Positions 16,414 through 25,544 of a stretch of 64,000 bases of DNA are shown here, one piece after another; the stretch's first letter is position 1, and each line of letters starts with the position of its first letter. A program made the translations under genes and the position numbers. The notes beneath the pieces are model-generated. The model made no database searches. It was not told where the DNA came from and was given only the letters and a program-made list of their open reading frames with translations. The DNA comes from Mucilaginibacter gossypii (GTDB lineage: Bacteria; Bacteroidota; Bacteroidia; Sphingobacteriales; Sphingobacteriaceae), in contig NZ_FNCG01000003.1 of the NCBI RefSeq assembly GCF_900100945.1, positions 582,715 through 646,714 of the forward strand, read 5' to 3'.

Positions 16414-17691
16414 TTAATATTTCCCTACAATCACTTTATAAAACTGATCGAAGTTGAAATAAGTATTAGCCAGTTGGATCAGCTTATCTGAAGTTATGTT
16501 TTTTACGGTCACCGTATACCTGTCATAATAATCGTAATCCAAACCTGCAAAATAGATGGTTTTGAACTTATCAGCATGCGAAAATACATTTTCCAAACTT
16601 CCTAATAATGAGCCTAACATGTAATTGCGCACCAGGGAAAGTTCCTCTTCCGGTACCAGTTCGGTTTTCAACAGGTTCATTTCTTTTTCAATCTCGGCAA
16701 CCGCCGACTTACAAACATCTGCACCAACCTCTGTCGCTATAAAGAATGATCCGCCCTGCTTAAATGACGCCAGCCCCGATCCTATACCATAGGTATACCC
16801 CTTATCCTCGCGGATATTAGCCATTAACCGCGATCCAAAATAACCACCGAATACTGTATTTAAAACCTGTAACGCCTGGAAGTCTTCATGCGAACGGTTG
16901 ATGATAGGCGTACCTATCCGGATAGCCGATTGCAAAGCTTCCGGTTTCTCTGTAAAATAAAACAGGTCGGCGGCGGCTTTAATATCGGGCTGAATTGTAA
17001 CCGCCGGGATTGGGCTGTTTTCCCAATCTTTATCAAATGTATCGGTAAGCAATGTTAGCATTTCCGGCTCAATCTTACCCGCTATAACGATAGTGCAATT
17101 GGAAGGCTGGTACATTTTTTTGTAATGTGCCAGCATATCATCATGCTGCAGGGTTTGATAGTCGGTCATCTCAGCAGCATATCCAAAAATGGTAGTTCCA
17201 TAAACAGCCCTGTTAAATGCTCTGCGGGCCACCACATCATTTTTTTGCAGACTAACCTGCAATTTTTGTTGTTGGTTGCGCTTAAAGGTTTCCAGTTCCT
17301 TCTCCGGAAAAATGGAATTATTCAGGATATCGGCAATAACCGGTAAAGTATGGTGCAGGTGTTTATTTAAGCTATACAGTGTTACCTGCGAGTTTTCGTA
17401 TCCATAGTCAACCTGTAAAAAGGCGCCGTAAAAGTCAATTTTGTCGGCAATCTGTGCAGCAGTTAAAGTTGTAGTGCCATCAGTAAGCATGGAGTTTACG
17501 GCCATGTTAAGCAATGGTTTCGCCGGATCAAAGCTCAGGTTACCAAAGACCCACTCAATGCGCACAAGCTCCTGGTCGCCGGAGTTAAAGCAAAAAATGT
17601 TGCAGCCATTGCTTAGTTTCTTGTGCTCTGGCCTAATCAGATTAATATTATCGATAGCCCTGAATTCGGGGGCTAATTTTCTGTTGATCAT
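16414..17691 (-). CDS. M16 family peptidase-like protein, probably the non-catalytic partner
   Basis: A 425-residue protein with the M16 (pitrilysin/processing-peptidase) fold. The zinc-binding HxxEH is absent: the equivalent segment reads LLNMAVNSM (60-68). The substrate-binding Arg/Tyr element is kept (NIREDKGYTYGIGSG). This is the pattern of the inactive subunit in M16B heterodimers. The ATG at 17691 is preferred over an in-frame start at 17760, because the added residues are encoded by repeat DNA. It lies 103 bases after the active M16 gene on the same strand. No signal peptide is present, so it is cytoplasmic as read. Confidence 0.88.
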   Translation of the reverse strand: MINRKLAPEFRAIDNINLIRPEHKKLSNGCNIFCFNSGDQELVRIEWVFGNLSFDPAKPLLNMAVNSMLTDGTTTLTAAQIADKIDFYGAFLQVDYGYENSQVTLYSLNKHLHHTLPVIADILNNSIFPEKELETFKRNQQQKLQVSLQKNDVVARRAFNRAVYGTTIFGYAAEMTDYQTLQHDDMLAHYKKMYQPSNCTIVIAGKIEPEMLTLLTDTFDKDWENSPIPAVTIQPDIKAAADLFYFTEKPEALQSAIRIGTPIINRSHEDFQALQVLNTVFGGYFGSRLMANIREDKGYTYGIGSGLASFKQGGSFFIATEVGADVCKSAVAEIEKEMNLLKTELVPEEELSLVRNYMLGSLLGSLENVFSHADKFKTIYFAGLDYDYYDRYTVTVKNITSDKLIQLANTYFNFDQFYKVIVGKY

Positions 17692-17794
17692 ATGTATATT
17701 GTTTGACCTTGATTTGTGTGATTTAAAGATTTCCTGATTCAAACGGTGTCCATACATCAAGGCAATCCTAAAATCCTTTTAATCATGGTTTCTT
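17692..17794. repeat. Dispersed repeat between the two M16 genes
   Basis: Read on the minus strand, the interval is made of AT-rich phrases such as AAAAGGATTTTAGGATTGCC and AATCAGGAAATC, which look like a low-complexity repeat common between genes in Bacteroidota. It is open in the frame of the downstream gene, which explains its spuriously early start. Confidence 0.45.
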
Positions 17795-19033
17795 TTATTT
17801 CTCAGCCAAATAAATAAGTGTTGATGAATTATCTTTTCTGAACAGTTTATTGGCTTGTGCTTTTACCTGGGCAGCGTTTACAGCAAGATATTTTGCTGTT
17901 TCATGGTTGATCAGGTCAGCATCACCCAGCAATTCAAATGAGGCCAGGTTCATGGCCTTATCCAATAGCGACATTTCGGAAAAAATCATGGTTGACTCGG
18001 TTTTGTTCTGAACTTTAGTAAGTTCATCTGCCGGGATTTCCTCAGCTTTTATTTTTTCCAGTTCCTCCCATAATGCAGTCTCCGCCTGTTCAATGCTGAT
18101 GCCATCGAGCGGTTTGCCTTCTAACACAAACATGCCTTTATCCAAACTGCCGGTAATATAGGCATGCACCTCGCTAAAAATCTGTTTTTCCTTAATCAGC
18201 GATTTATATAACCGTGACGAATTGCCGCGCGAAAGAATATCCGAAAGCAGCTCTACCACATAGTAATCTTGATCTGTGCGGGCCCCCATCTGAAAAGCGA
18301 TATACACATCATTGAGTGGTACTTTGGCGGTAACCGTTTCGCGGCGGGCTTCCTGCTGTTCAGGTTCCTGGGGAAGGCTGCGGTGATATCTTTCGCCGGC
18401 CGGGATCGGAGCAAACCATTTTTCGGAGAGCTCTTTTACCTGTTCAGTTGTTACGTTACCCCCTACTACCATAATGGCGTTTTGTGGGTTATAATGTTTT
18501 TTGAAGAACGCTTTTACGTCTTCGATTTGTGCATCCTCGATATGTTTGATGGTTTTGCCGATAGTCGCCCAACGATAAGGGTGTTTTTTGTAAACCAACG
18601 GACGAAGCTTTAACCAAACATCTCCGTAAGGCTGATTTAAGTACCGCTGTTTAAACTCTTCTATAACTACGTTACGCTGCACCTCAAGGCTTTTTTCGCT
18701 AAAAGCAAGGCTCAGCATCCGGTCACTCTCCAACCAAAATGCGGTTTCCAGGTTAGCCGATGGCAGAGTGATATAATAGTTGGTGATATCGTTGCTGGTA
18801 AAGGCATTATTTTCACCTCCTACCCTTTGCAGTGGTTCGTCATAAACAGGGATATTGACTGATCCGCCAAACATGAGGTGCTCAAACAAATGGGCAAAGC
18901 CGGTTTGTTCGGAATCTTCATCGCGTGCACCAACATCATATAAAATGTTAAGCACCGCCATTGGCGTTGTATTATCTTCATGCACAATAACCCTAAGGCC
19001 ATTGTCAAGTGTGAATCGGTTGAATTTAACCAT
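17795..19033 (-). CDS. M16 family zinc metallopeptidase, catalytic subunit
   Basis: A 412-residue peptidase with the inverted zinc motif HLFEH (His48, Glu51, His52) and the downstream Glu in NVVIEEFKQR (125-126), as expected for an active M16B enzyme. No signal peptide is seen, so it is cytoplasmic or periplasmic by an unrecognised route. It is followed by the M16-like gene without a zinc motif, and the two probably form a heterodimer. These enzymes degrade peptides inside a closed chamber; the substrate here is unknown. Confidence 0.92.
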   Translation of the reverse strand: MVKFNRFTLDNGLRVIVHEDNTTPMAVLNILYDVGARDEDSEQTGFAHLFEHLMFGGSVNIPVYDEPLQRVGGENNAFTSNDITNYYITLPSANLETAFWLESDRMLSLAFSEKSLEVQRNVVIEEFKQRYLNQPYGDVWLKLRPLVYKKHPYRWATIGKTIKHIEDAQIEDVKAFFKKHYNPQNAIMVVGGNVTTEQVKELSEKWFAPIPAGERYHRSLPQEPEQQEARRETVTAKVPLNDVYIAFQMGARTDQDYYVVELLSDILSRGNSSRLYKSLIKEKQIFSEVHAYITGSLDKGMFVLEGKPLDGISIEQAETALWEELEKIKAEEIPADELTKVQNKTESTMIFSEMSLLDKAMNLASFELLGDADLINHETAKYLAVNAAQVKAQANKLFRKDNSSTLIYLAEK

Positions 19034-19156
19034 GTATCTCTTAAATTTTTAATACGGATAGCAAATGTATAACTTTTGATGACATTGAAAGTGAATGCCA
19101 AAAATGAACAAGTGTTTTAGGTTAGGCACCGGTATTTTTTTACTTTTAGGCTACCA

Positions 19157-19720
19157 ATGACCCGCGACGAACTTACCCAAAAAATAGCGAATACCATAGG
19201 CAAACTCAAAGTGCTTGAATTAAGCCGTATTTTGACTGAACAACAGTTTGATTTGCGCGACCTGATAGAGATTACCTTTCATGCTGATAAACCCCTCGGG
19301 TTCCGTGCGGCGTGGCTCCTGGAAAACATGTTTTTAAAAGACCCTGAGGTTTTTACCAATAATCTTGAATATTTGATTGAACGGCTACCACAGGTTACCA
19401 ATCCAGGCTGCCAAAGGCATTATGCTAAAATATTGATGTACGCCACCGAGGAAAAAGAACAATCGCCGGTAAAACAAAAACTGAACAGCATCGATCTTGA
19501 ACCAGCGGTTGAGCAGCTTTTTGGCTGGATGATAGATCCAAAAGTTAAAATAGCGGTGAAAGTATTTGCTGGTTGGGCTTTGTTTAATTTGCGGCACCGT
19601 TACCCCTGGGTGGCCGATGAGCTACCGGCCCAGCTTGAATTTTTAATGCGTAATGGTACCGCGGCTATCCAGTCGGCAGGAAAAAAAATGATGAAGGAAC
19701 TGAGACCTAAGCCTCTCTAA
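19157..19720 (+). CDS. Hypothetical protein, helical repeat (ARM/HEAT-like)
   Basis: A 187-residue soluble protein made almost wholly of predicted helices, with hydrophobic spacing like ARM/HEAT repeats (FRAAWLLENMFLKDPEVF, QRHYAKILMYATEE, KVKIAVKVFAGWALFNLRHRY). I do not recognise a named family. No membrane or signal segment is present. It is divergent from the catalytic M16 gene and has no partner gene on its strand. Such repeats usually bind protein; that is inference only. Confidence 0.7.
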   Translation: MTRDELTQKIANTIGKLKVLELSRILTEQQFDLRDLIEITFHADKPLGFRAAWLLENMFLKDPEVFTNNLEYLIERLPQVTNPGCQRHYAKILMYATEEKEQSPVKQKLNSIDLEPAVEQLFGWMIDPKVKIAVKVFAGWALFNLRHRYPWVADELPAQLEFLMRNGTAAIQSAGKKMMKELRPKPL

Positions 19721-19812
19721 TCACCGAAGGGAAGACTTCTAAAGTCTGCTATTGTATTAAAAGCTAAAAGCCGCCAACAAATATCCCGCTGTCCCTACAG
19801 AAATATTTGTCA

Positions 19813-19855
19813 CCGACTTTTAACTTAAGATTTTTGACTCAAGGCTTTCGACTTA
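19813..19855. repeat. Dispersed repeat entering the 3' end of the 19839-20201 gene
   Basis: The stretch shares ACTTAAGA, TTGACTCA and GACTTAC words with 13084-13126. Its last part encodes the final residues (VSRKP) and stop of the minus-strand gene. Confidence 0.4.
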
Positions 19856-20201
19856 CATACGCCGTTGGCCTGTCGTCGCCGTGCAGGTTATGACTCACCT
19901 GGCCATGATGCAATTTGGCAGCTAACGCGGATGAGCTATCATCGGCATAAGTACCATAAGCATTTACCAGCACTCCTTTTAAGTTATATTTTGATGATGA
20001 TACAGCGTATACTATCGACATATCCGATGGATTACTTGGACCTTCAAAGCGATAAAACTCATCAATCTCAAAATCATCGGCAGTCATCCTGATATCTTTT
20101 TCTTTATCATCAATAGTATCGCCATCAAGGCTAAGGTTGGCCGTATATCCCCTCTTCATGAGGTCATTAGTGGCATCCACTAAGGTTTCATAATTTTTCA
20201 T
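19839..20201 (-). CDS. Small conserved hypothetical protein
   Basis: A 120-residue soluble protein beginning MKNYETLVDATNDLMKRGYTANLSLDGD, with a central FEIDEFYRFEGPSNPSDMSIVYAVSSSKYNLKGVLVNAYG-type core. This matches, from memory, a small Bacteroidota family often labelled phosphoribosylpyrophosphate synthetase, although no PRPP synthase motif is present and the protein is far too short. The last five residues are encoded by repeat DNA, so the original C-terminus may have been different. It has no clear operon partners. Confidence 0.72.
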   Translation of the reverse strand: MKNYETLVDATNDLMKRGYTANLSLDGDTIDDKEKDIRMTADDFEIDEFYRFEGPSNPSDMSIVYAVSSSKYNLKGVLVNAYGTYADDSSSALAAKLHHGQVSHNLHGDDRPTAYVSRKP

Positions 20202-20301
20202 GGTGATGTTTTTGTATAGGTAAAACAGAAGATGAGTTCATTGATCACCTTCATATAATATATAACTGCAAAAGCAACTAACTTGTTTGAAGCGGGGTAA
20301 T

Positions 20302-20334
20302 AAAAAAGTCCGGCTGCCACGGGCAACCGGACTT
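20302..20334 (-). terminator. Terminator after the lipoprotein gene
   Basis: AAGTCCGGCTGCC (20306-20318) pairs with GGCAACCGGACTT (20322-20334) with one mismatch around a 3-base loop. On the minus strand it is followed by a run of T. It lies 48 bases after the stop of 20383-21993. Confidence 0.85.
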
Positions 20335-20382
20335 AAGCTAACAAATGAAAATTCTCCCGTTCGGGGAAAGGTTATTCTATGC

Positions 20383-21993
20383 TTACTGAGCTTTGGCCAG
20401 CCAGAATGAAGCATTTAAATGAAATGACGAATGCGAGGTATATCCTGACGGAGCATCACCCGACCAACCATTAAACAGGTTATCGCCTGTATCACCTGTG
20501 CCGTCATCGGCGTCCGAGCTGTCGCCGATCCAAACAACACGGCCGCTTCCATAGGTTGCCAATAATGCCATAGCGTTGGCATTGCCACCATTGGTAGCGC
20601 TGTTACGCCAGAATAAGCCCTGTACGGTTGAGTTGTTGGCCGGGAACAAGGTTGCTGTAGAACCATCGTAGAAAGCCATTTTTGAAGCAGTACCTGCCGC
20701 ACCATTCAGCACTTTTTGCGCATCGGCATTGGAACCGGTATAAACGTTGGTTGACGGGCTTTCGTTGATATCAACATAATTTACAAAAAAGCCGAAAGGG
20801 TTGTTGTTATTGATGCCATTGTTGGTCATCAAGTCATTCCAAACCCTTGGCGAATCATAACCATCACCATCGCGGTCTGAAGGATTGTAGCCATTAGCAT
20901 CAGTACCAGCAGTTGTGGCCGCGGTATGGTCTGCTATCATGAATAAACCACCACCATTAGCTACAAAGTTCATCAAAGCAGTTTTCTCGGCGGCAGTAAA
21001 TAAGCGGTTAGGTTCGCAAACAACAAATACATCGTAATTGCTCAAATCCTGGGCTCCACCACCACCATAAGTGATTGCAGTACCTACAGGTAACGATTCA
21101 ACCAGTTCGCCGCGTTTTACCAATTCTACCGCCCATGCTGAAAGAGCGCCTTTCCAATAAGTTTCGGTAGTAGATGAAGTGATACCTGTGTATGAAGGAG
21201 TAGGAACGCGTTGTGCTTTGGTTTCGGTAGTGGTTCCGCCTGTGTAAATAGCAACCTGTTCAGTGCCATCGGCATCTATTTGCCAGTCGGCACTGCCCGC
21301 GTTTTCAAGGTGACTTGCATCAAACAGGAATTTTTTGCCTGTAAGTACAGTACCCCCGCCTGTACCGCCGCCGCCGTTATCATTAACGGTGATATCATCA
21401 ATATTGATACGGTTGGTGCCGCCAGATAATTTACGGATCTCTAAACGTACATTACCGGTTTGTGTAACAGTAAAAGTTGATATAGTAAGAGTTGTGGTAG
21501 TAGTAATTGCCGAACCGGATTGTGTCCAGGACGAACCTCCGTTAACAGAATAAAACAATCCCCATGTGCTTGGAGTATCGCCGCCGTAGGTAGCGCTTTT
21601 GATGGTAACCGTGCTGATGCCCGTGGTAACGTCAAACAGCATAGTAATTTTACCGGTGTTGCGGATCCGGGCACTCCATGAGCCCGCTTTTTGGTCGGCA
21701 GAGAGATTGCCGATCAGGGCATCATACATATTCCATGAATTGCCAGACAGGGTAACATTGTCGCCGCTCGATGAACCGGTTGGCGATACATCATAAGCAG
21801 TTTTGGGACTGGTTGCGCCAACTTCAAAACCCTGTGTTAAGGATACAGCTAAGGTTTTAATTGTTTTTGTACTGGTTGCAGTTTGGTCGGCAGCTTTCAA
21901 TGCAGGCATCTGGCCGTTTTTTTGACAGCTTGCCAACATGCCTGTAGCGGCAGCAGCCAATACCCACATACGTAGATTAGTAAGTTTTAGCAT
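20383..21993 (-). CDS. Large lipoprotein with beta-sandwich and amidotransferase-like domain
   Basis: A 536-residue protein with a lipoprotein signal (lipobox LASC, Cys23), so it is anchored in an envelope membrane. Residues of about 50-205 form a Ser/Thr-rich beta-sandwich like those found in nuclease- or pseudopilin-associated modules (WNMYDALIGN... NRINIDDITVND). A GGGGTGGG linker follows. The second half (KKFLFDASHLENAG..., NYDVFVVCEPNRLFTAAEKTALMNFVANGGGLFMIADH, GRVVWIGDSSDADDGTGDTGDN) resembles a class I glutamine-amidotransferase-like fold of the DUF4350/IFT52 kind. No catalytic function can be assigned. It is a single-gene unit with a terminator after it. Confidence 0.75.
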   Translation of the reverse strand: MLKLTNLRMWVLAAAATGMLASCQKNGQMPALKAADQTATSTKTIKTLAVSLTQGFEVGATSPKTAYDVSPTGSSSGDNVTLSGNSWNMYDALIGNLSADQKAGSWSARIRNTGKITMLFDVTTGISTVTIKSATYGGDTPSTWGLFYSVNGGSSWTQSGSAITTTTTLTISTFTVTQTGNVRLEIRKLSGGTNRINIDDITVNDNGGGGTGGGTVLTGKKFLFDASHLENAGSADWQIDADGTEQVAIYTGGTTTETKAQRVPTPSYTGITSSTTETYWKGALSAWAVELVKRGELVESLPVGTAITYGGGGAQDLSNYDVFVVCEPNRLFTAAEKTALMNFVANGGGLFMIADHTAATTAGTDANGYNPSDRDGDGYDSPRVWNDLMTNNGINNNNPFGFFVNYVDINESPSTNVYTGSNADAQKVLNGAAGTASKMAFYDGSTATLFPANNSTVQGLFWRNSATNGGNANAMALLATYGSGRVVWIGDSSDADDGTGDTGDNLFNGWSGDAPSGYTSHSSFHLNASFWLAKAQ

Positions 21994-22038
21994 AATGATT
22001 TTTCAGGTTTTAATGTATAAGTTAATAATGTTAAATTA

Positions 22039-22053
22039 TACGGTAAAACCGTA
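22039..22053. promoter_or_regulatory. Short palindrome upstream of the lipoprotein gene
   Basis: TACGGT-AAA-ACCGTA is a perfect 6-bp inverted repeat 46 bases before the start at 21993. Just upstream on the minus strand is AACCTTTG, one base off the Bacteroidota -7 consensus TAnnTTTG. An operator role is only a suggestion. Confidence 0.35.
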
Positions 22054-22178
22054 CAAAGGTTAATTCGTAATCATTGCTATTTCATTAACTTATTGTTAAG
22101 TAAACCTATTGAAGCTTCTTACATTTATATAAGTGTTCCATTTTCAGAAGTGGAACGGCTAACATATGGCTCGAAAAT

Positions 22179-22204
22179 AAAAAAAGCGTCCAAAAAAGGT
22201 CGCT
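22179..22204 (-). terminator. Terminator after the small membrane protein gene
   Basis: On the minus strand AGCGACC-TTTTTT-GGACGCT forms a stem with one mismatch and is followed by TTTTTT. It lies about 30 bases after the stop at 22233. Confidence 0.7.
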
Positions 22205-22232
22205 CTTTTAATACATTAAATTTGTTCAACTT

Positions 22233-22718
22233 TTACCTGGCAAAATAAGCTCCTATCCTTTTGGCAAAAGCTACGGTTAGTATGCCGATAAATATTTTCG
22301 CCCCTGCCGATATTACACTGCTTTGTTCATTAACATTGGCAAGCGTATACAAGTGGTATAAAAAATCGGGTATGGTGCCAACCAACAATAACCCTCCTAT
22401 TATTACCAGGGATATCTCGTAGATGACTTTGCGCTCTGCAAAAAGTTTCGCGTTTTCCTGATAGTCACTTTCGTTGGTGATCCAGCGGGTGATTTTTTTT
22501 GTACCGGCAATTAACAACACCGCTAATACGATCAGGAAAATAAAGTTTAAACCATTTACCAGCAAAAGGTTTCCCTGATCGGCAGGCTGCTGTTCGAGAG
22601 AGGAACCCGCATGGTTACTGATAAAGGTGATCAGGCCGGGAAGTTTAGAGATATCGGCCACCAGCAGGTATATGCCCAGTACTTTAATGGCGACTTCATA
22701 AATGTCGGATTTTTTCAT
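22233..22718 (-). CDS. Hypothetical inner-membrane protein, four helices
   Basis: A 161-residue protein with four hydrophobic segments (about 10-30, 52-70, 98-118, 135-155) and short hydrophilic loops. It starts MKKSDIYEVAIKVLGIYLL. No catalytic motif or known family is recognised. It follows gpmA on the same strand with an 89-base gap and is followed by its own terminator, so it may be a separate unit. Confidence 0.72.
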   Translation of the reverse strand: MKKSDIYEVAIKVLGIYLLVADISKLPGLITFISNHAGSSLEQQPADQGNLLLVNGLNFIFLIVLAVLLIAGTKKITRWITNESDYQENAKLFAERKVIYEISLVIIGGLLLVGTIPDFLYHLYTLANVNEQSSVISAGAKIFIGILTVAFAKRIGAYFAR

Positions 22719-22807
22719 TCGTCTTAATTAGGGATTAATTGGTTTATGGCTTACAAGATAAACAATTGTGCTACATAAAAAAGAGAAATGAAGATCCGGA
22801 GGGTAAA

Positions 22808-23497
22808 TTATTCAAGGTAATAATGCCTGATCCTGTTTAAATCCCCATCAAGTTCATAAACCCAGGGGGTGGCGGTAGGGATTTCCAACGCAGTCACTTC
22901 CTCATCATTTAAATTATCTATATATTTTATAAGCGAACGCAGGCTGTTACCATGTGCCACTACAATGACCTTTTGATTGCGGCGCAAGGCCCTGACAATT
23001 CTTTCGTTCCAGAAAGGCAATACCCTGTCCATAGTTTCGCTCAGGTTTTCGGTCAGCGGGAGCTCACGCTCGGTCAGATCTTTGTACCTAAGATCATGCC
23101 CCGGGTAGCGCGCATCATCTTTGGTTATAGCAGGCGGGTGTTCATTGGGGTCGCGCCGCCATTTTAATACCTGCTCTTCGCCGTACCGGGCAATGGTTTC
23201 GTCTTTATTTAACCCTTGTAAGGCACCATAAAAGCGTTCGTTCAACCGCCATGATTTTTCAACGGGGATCCATAGGTGGTCGAGCTCCTCCAGTATGTAA
23301 TGCAATGTTTTGATTGATCGCTTTAAATAGGATGTAAAGCCAATATCAAAATTATAGCCATTCTTATTAAGGATTTTTCCGGCGCGATGAGCCTGTTCGT
23401 AACCTTTGTCTGACAGGTCGACATCTTCCCAGCCTGTAAATCTGTTTTCCTGGTTCCAGATACTCTCACCGTGGCGTATTAGTACTAATTTTTGCAT
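22808..23497 (-). CDS. gpmA: 2,3-bisphosphoglycerate-dependent phosphoglycerate mutase
   Basis: A cytoplasmic glycolytic enzyme of 229 residues that interconverts 3- and 2-phosphoglycerate through a phosphohistidine. It shows [24 protein letters not shown] with the phosphorylated His9, the [14 protein letters not shown] segment and the second catalytic His in [16 protein letters not shown]. The family has about 230-250 residues, so it is full length. It is divergent from the acetate transporter gene. Confidence 0.95.
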   Translation of the reverse strand: MQKLVLIRHGESIWNQENRFTGWEDVDLSDKGYEQAHRAGKILNKNGYNFDIGFTSYLKRSIKTLHYILEELDHLWIPVEKSWRLNERFYGALQGLNKDETIARYGEEQVLKWRRDPNEHPPAITKDDARYPGHDLRYKDLTERELPLTENLSETMDRVLPFWNERIVRALRRNQKVIVVAHGNSLRSLIKYIDNLNDEEVTALEIPTATPWVYELDGDLNRIRHYYLE

Positions 23498-23601
23498 AGG
23501 TACTTAGTTAACGCAAAAGTAGGTTAAGGGTTGTGAAAAACTTGCTTAATATTTATAAATCAATTAGCTTGCGGTACAAACCAAATAAACTAAAACCTAT
23601 T

Positions 23602-24192
23602 ATGATCCCTACTACACCAGTACCGGTGAAAGATGGCATTGCCAATCCCGCACCGCTTGGCCTTTGTGCTTTCGGAATGACTACTGTTTTGCTAAACATC
23701 CACAACGCCGGCTTTTTTGAAATGAACACCATGATTTTAGCCATGGGTATATTTTACGGTGGGCTTGCACAAGTTATCGCCGGTGTTATCGAAGCTAAAA
23801 AGAACAACACCTTCGGGCTGACAGCATTCACTTCGTACGGATTTTTCTGGCTTTCATTAGTGAGCCTGTTGGTAATGCCCAAGTTTGGCTGGGGAGCTGC
23901 GCCATCTGAAGGCGCCATGATCGCATACTTAAGCATCTGGGGTGTGTTTACCCTGCTGTTGTTTTTTGGAACATTGAGGCTTAACCGTGCGCTGCAATTT
24001 GTTTTTGCATCGTTAACTATATTATTTTTCCTGTTAGTGGCTGGTGATGTCACCGGCAATGCAGGCATTAAACACCTGGCTGGTTATGAAGGTATTATTT
24101 GTGGGGCATCGGCTATCTACACCGGTATCGCTAATGTTTTGAATGAGATTTACGGAAAAACCGTTTTGCCGATTGGCCCGGTGAAGGTTTAA
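23602..24192 (+). CDS. satP: Acetate uptake transporter (GPR1/FUN34/SatP family)
   Basis: A 196-residue inner-membrane protein with six hydrophobic segments. It carries the family signature [18 protein letters not shown] near the N-terminus and the [20 protein letters not shown] loop after the second helix. Family members import acetate and succinate with protons. The ATG at 23602 is chosen because the conserved N-terminus begins there; the longer frame starts with a GTG at 23533. An SRPBCC gene follows 23 bases later. The symbol is assigned by family only. Confidence 0.88.
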   Translation: MIPTTPVPVKDGIANPAPLGLCAFGMTTVLLNIHNAGFFEMNTMILAMGIFYGGLAQVIAGVIEAKKNNTFGLTAFTSYGFFWLSLVSLLVMPKFGWGAAPSEGAMIAYLSIWGVFTLLLFFGTLRLNRALQFVFASLTILFFLLVAGDVTGNAGIKHLAGYEGIICGASAIYTGIANVLNEIYGKTVLPIGPVKV

Positions 24193-24215
24193 ATTATTTG
24201 AGCTAAATTGCGCGG

Positions 24216-24599
24216 GTGAAAGATTATAAAAAATATTACAGCATACCGGCCACTCCCGAAGAGATTTACATGGCCATCACCAACCCGGTTACCATTGAAT
24301 TGTGGACTGGCGAAGTCGCCGAAATGTCGACAGAGCCCGGTACGGAATTTTCTATGTGGGATGGTAGTATCGTAGGTAAAAACATCGAATTTGAACCCAA
24401 TAAAAAGGTGGTTCAGCAATGGTATTTTGAAGGACAAAGCGATAATTCTATCGTTACCATCAAATTACATGCTGATAAGCAAGGCACTTCGGCCGAGTTA
24501 AGGCACACTAACATTCCCGATGATGATTATAATGATATTGTTGACGGTTGGAACGAGAGTTACTTTGGCGGCCTGATCGACTTTTTTGAGGGAGCTTAA
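24216..24599 (+). CDS. SRPBCC / AHSA1-like domain protein
   Basis: A 127-residue single-domain protein of the START/Bet v 1 superfamily: MKDYKKYYSIPATPEEIYMAITNPVTIELWTG at the start, an EPNKKVVQQWYFEG strand in the middle and the long C-terminal helix with GWNESYFGGLIDFFEG. Such domains bind hydrophobic ligands or, in AHSA1 proteins, Hsp90; neither can be decided here. The start is a GTG at 24216, supported because the domain begins immediately after it. Probably cotranscribed with the acetate transporter. Confidence 0.85.
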   Translation: MKDYKKYYSIPATPEEIYMAITNPVTIELWTGEVAEMSTEPGTEFSMWDGSIVGKNIEFEPNKKVVQQWYFEGQSDNSIVTIKLHADKQGTSAELRHTNIPDDDYNDIVDGWNESYFGGLIDFFEGA

Positions 24600-24657
24600 C
24601 ACGTCGGGTATTCAACATCACCTCTTTAATAAAACAAAACATTTATAATTTATACGC

Positions 24658-25434
24658 ATGAAACAAGGTCTTTTAATTGATATGGATGGTGTAATTTACA
24701 GCGGCGAAGAACTGATACAGGGCGCTGATAAATTCATCAAACACCTTATTGATAATGATATACCATTTGCTTTTATGACCAACAACAGCCAGCGCACCAG
24801 CCTGGAGGTAGTACGGAAACTTAAAAGATTGGGAATAACTGTAGAAACAAAACATATTTATACAAGCGCCATGGCTACCGGGAAATTCCTGGGCGATCAA
24901 AGCCCCAATGGTACCGCTTTTGTGCTGGGTGAGGGTGGTTTGTTGAGCAGTTTGCACGAAAACGGGATCACACTTGTTGATTCCGACCCGGAATTTGTTG
25001 TTTTAGGCGAAGGCCGCAACTTTACATTGGAAATGGTGCAGCGTGCGGTCGACATGATCCTGGCAGGCGCCAAGTTTATAACCACAAACAGGGACCCATC
25101 TCCTAAAAAACCGGGCTGGAACAATTTAGGTATCGCAGCTACAACAGCCATGATAGAGGAAGCTACCGGCCGCAAAGCTTTTGTAACCGGCAAACCAAGC
25201 CCGGTAATGATGCGCTCGGCAAGAAAATTCCTTGGGCTTGAAACGGCCGAAACGACTGTTATTGGCGATACTATGGAAACTGATATTCAGGGAGGTGTAC
25301 AAATGGGCTATAAAACTATCCTTGTACTATCAGGCATTTCCAGCAAAGATCAATTGAGCCATTATGCCTTTAAACCTGATATGATAGCAAGCTCGGTTGA
25401 TAAAATAGTTTTTCCGCTTAAATGGTGGTCATAA
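24658..25434 (+). CDS. HAD-IIA family hydrolase (NagD-like phosphatase)
   Basis: A 258-residue cytoplasmic phosphatase. HAD motif I is LLIDMDGVIYSG with Asp8 and Asp10, motif II is in FMTNNSQRT, the conserved Lys is in TGKPSPVMM, and motif III is GDTMETDIQGG. The IIA-type cap lies between motifs II and III. NagD relatives remove phosphate from nucleotides or sugar phosphates; the substrate is not known. A strong terminator follows. Confidence 0.92.
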   Translation: MKQGLLIDMDGVIYSGEELIQGADKFIKHLIDNDIPFAFMTNNSQRTSLEVVRKLKRLGITVETKHIYTSAMATGKFLGDQSPNGTAFVLGEGGLLSSLHENGITLVDSDPEFVVLGEGRNFTLEMVQRAVDMILAGAKFITTNRDPSPKKPGWNNLGIAATTAMIEEATGRKAFVTGKPSPVMMRSARKFLGLETAETTVIGDTMETDIQGGVQMGYKTILVLSGISSKDQLSHYAFKPDMIASSVDKIVFPLKWWS

Positions 25435-25456
25435 GATAATTCTGCAAGCCTGTTTA

Positions 25457-25494
25457 AAAGCGGACGATCATTTTTACTGGTCGTCCGTTTTTTG
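25457..25494 (+). terminator. Rho-independent terminator after the HAD gene
   Basis: CGGACGATCA (25461-25470) pairs with TGGTCGTCCG (25478-25487), with one G-T pair and a 7-base loop, followed by TTTTTT. It lies 22 bases after the stop and faces the convergent receiver gene. Confidence 0.88.
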
Positions 25495-25544
25495 TTTTTG
25501 ACTACATGAGTAAATTAAATCATTTGGAGTTTTGCAACAAGTTA

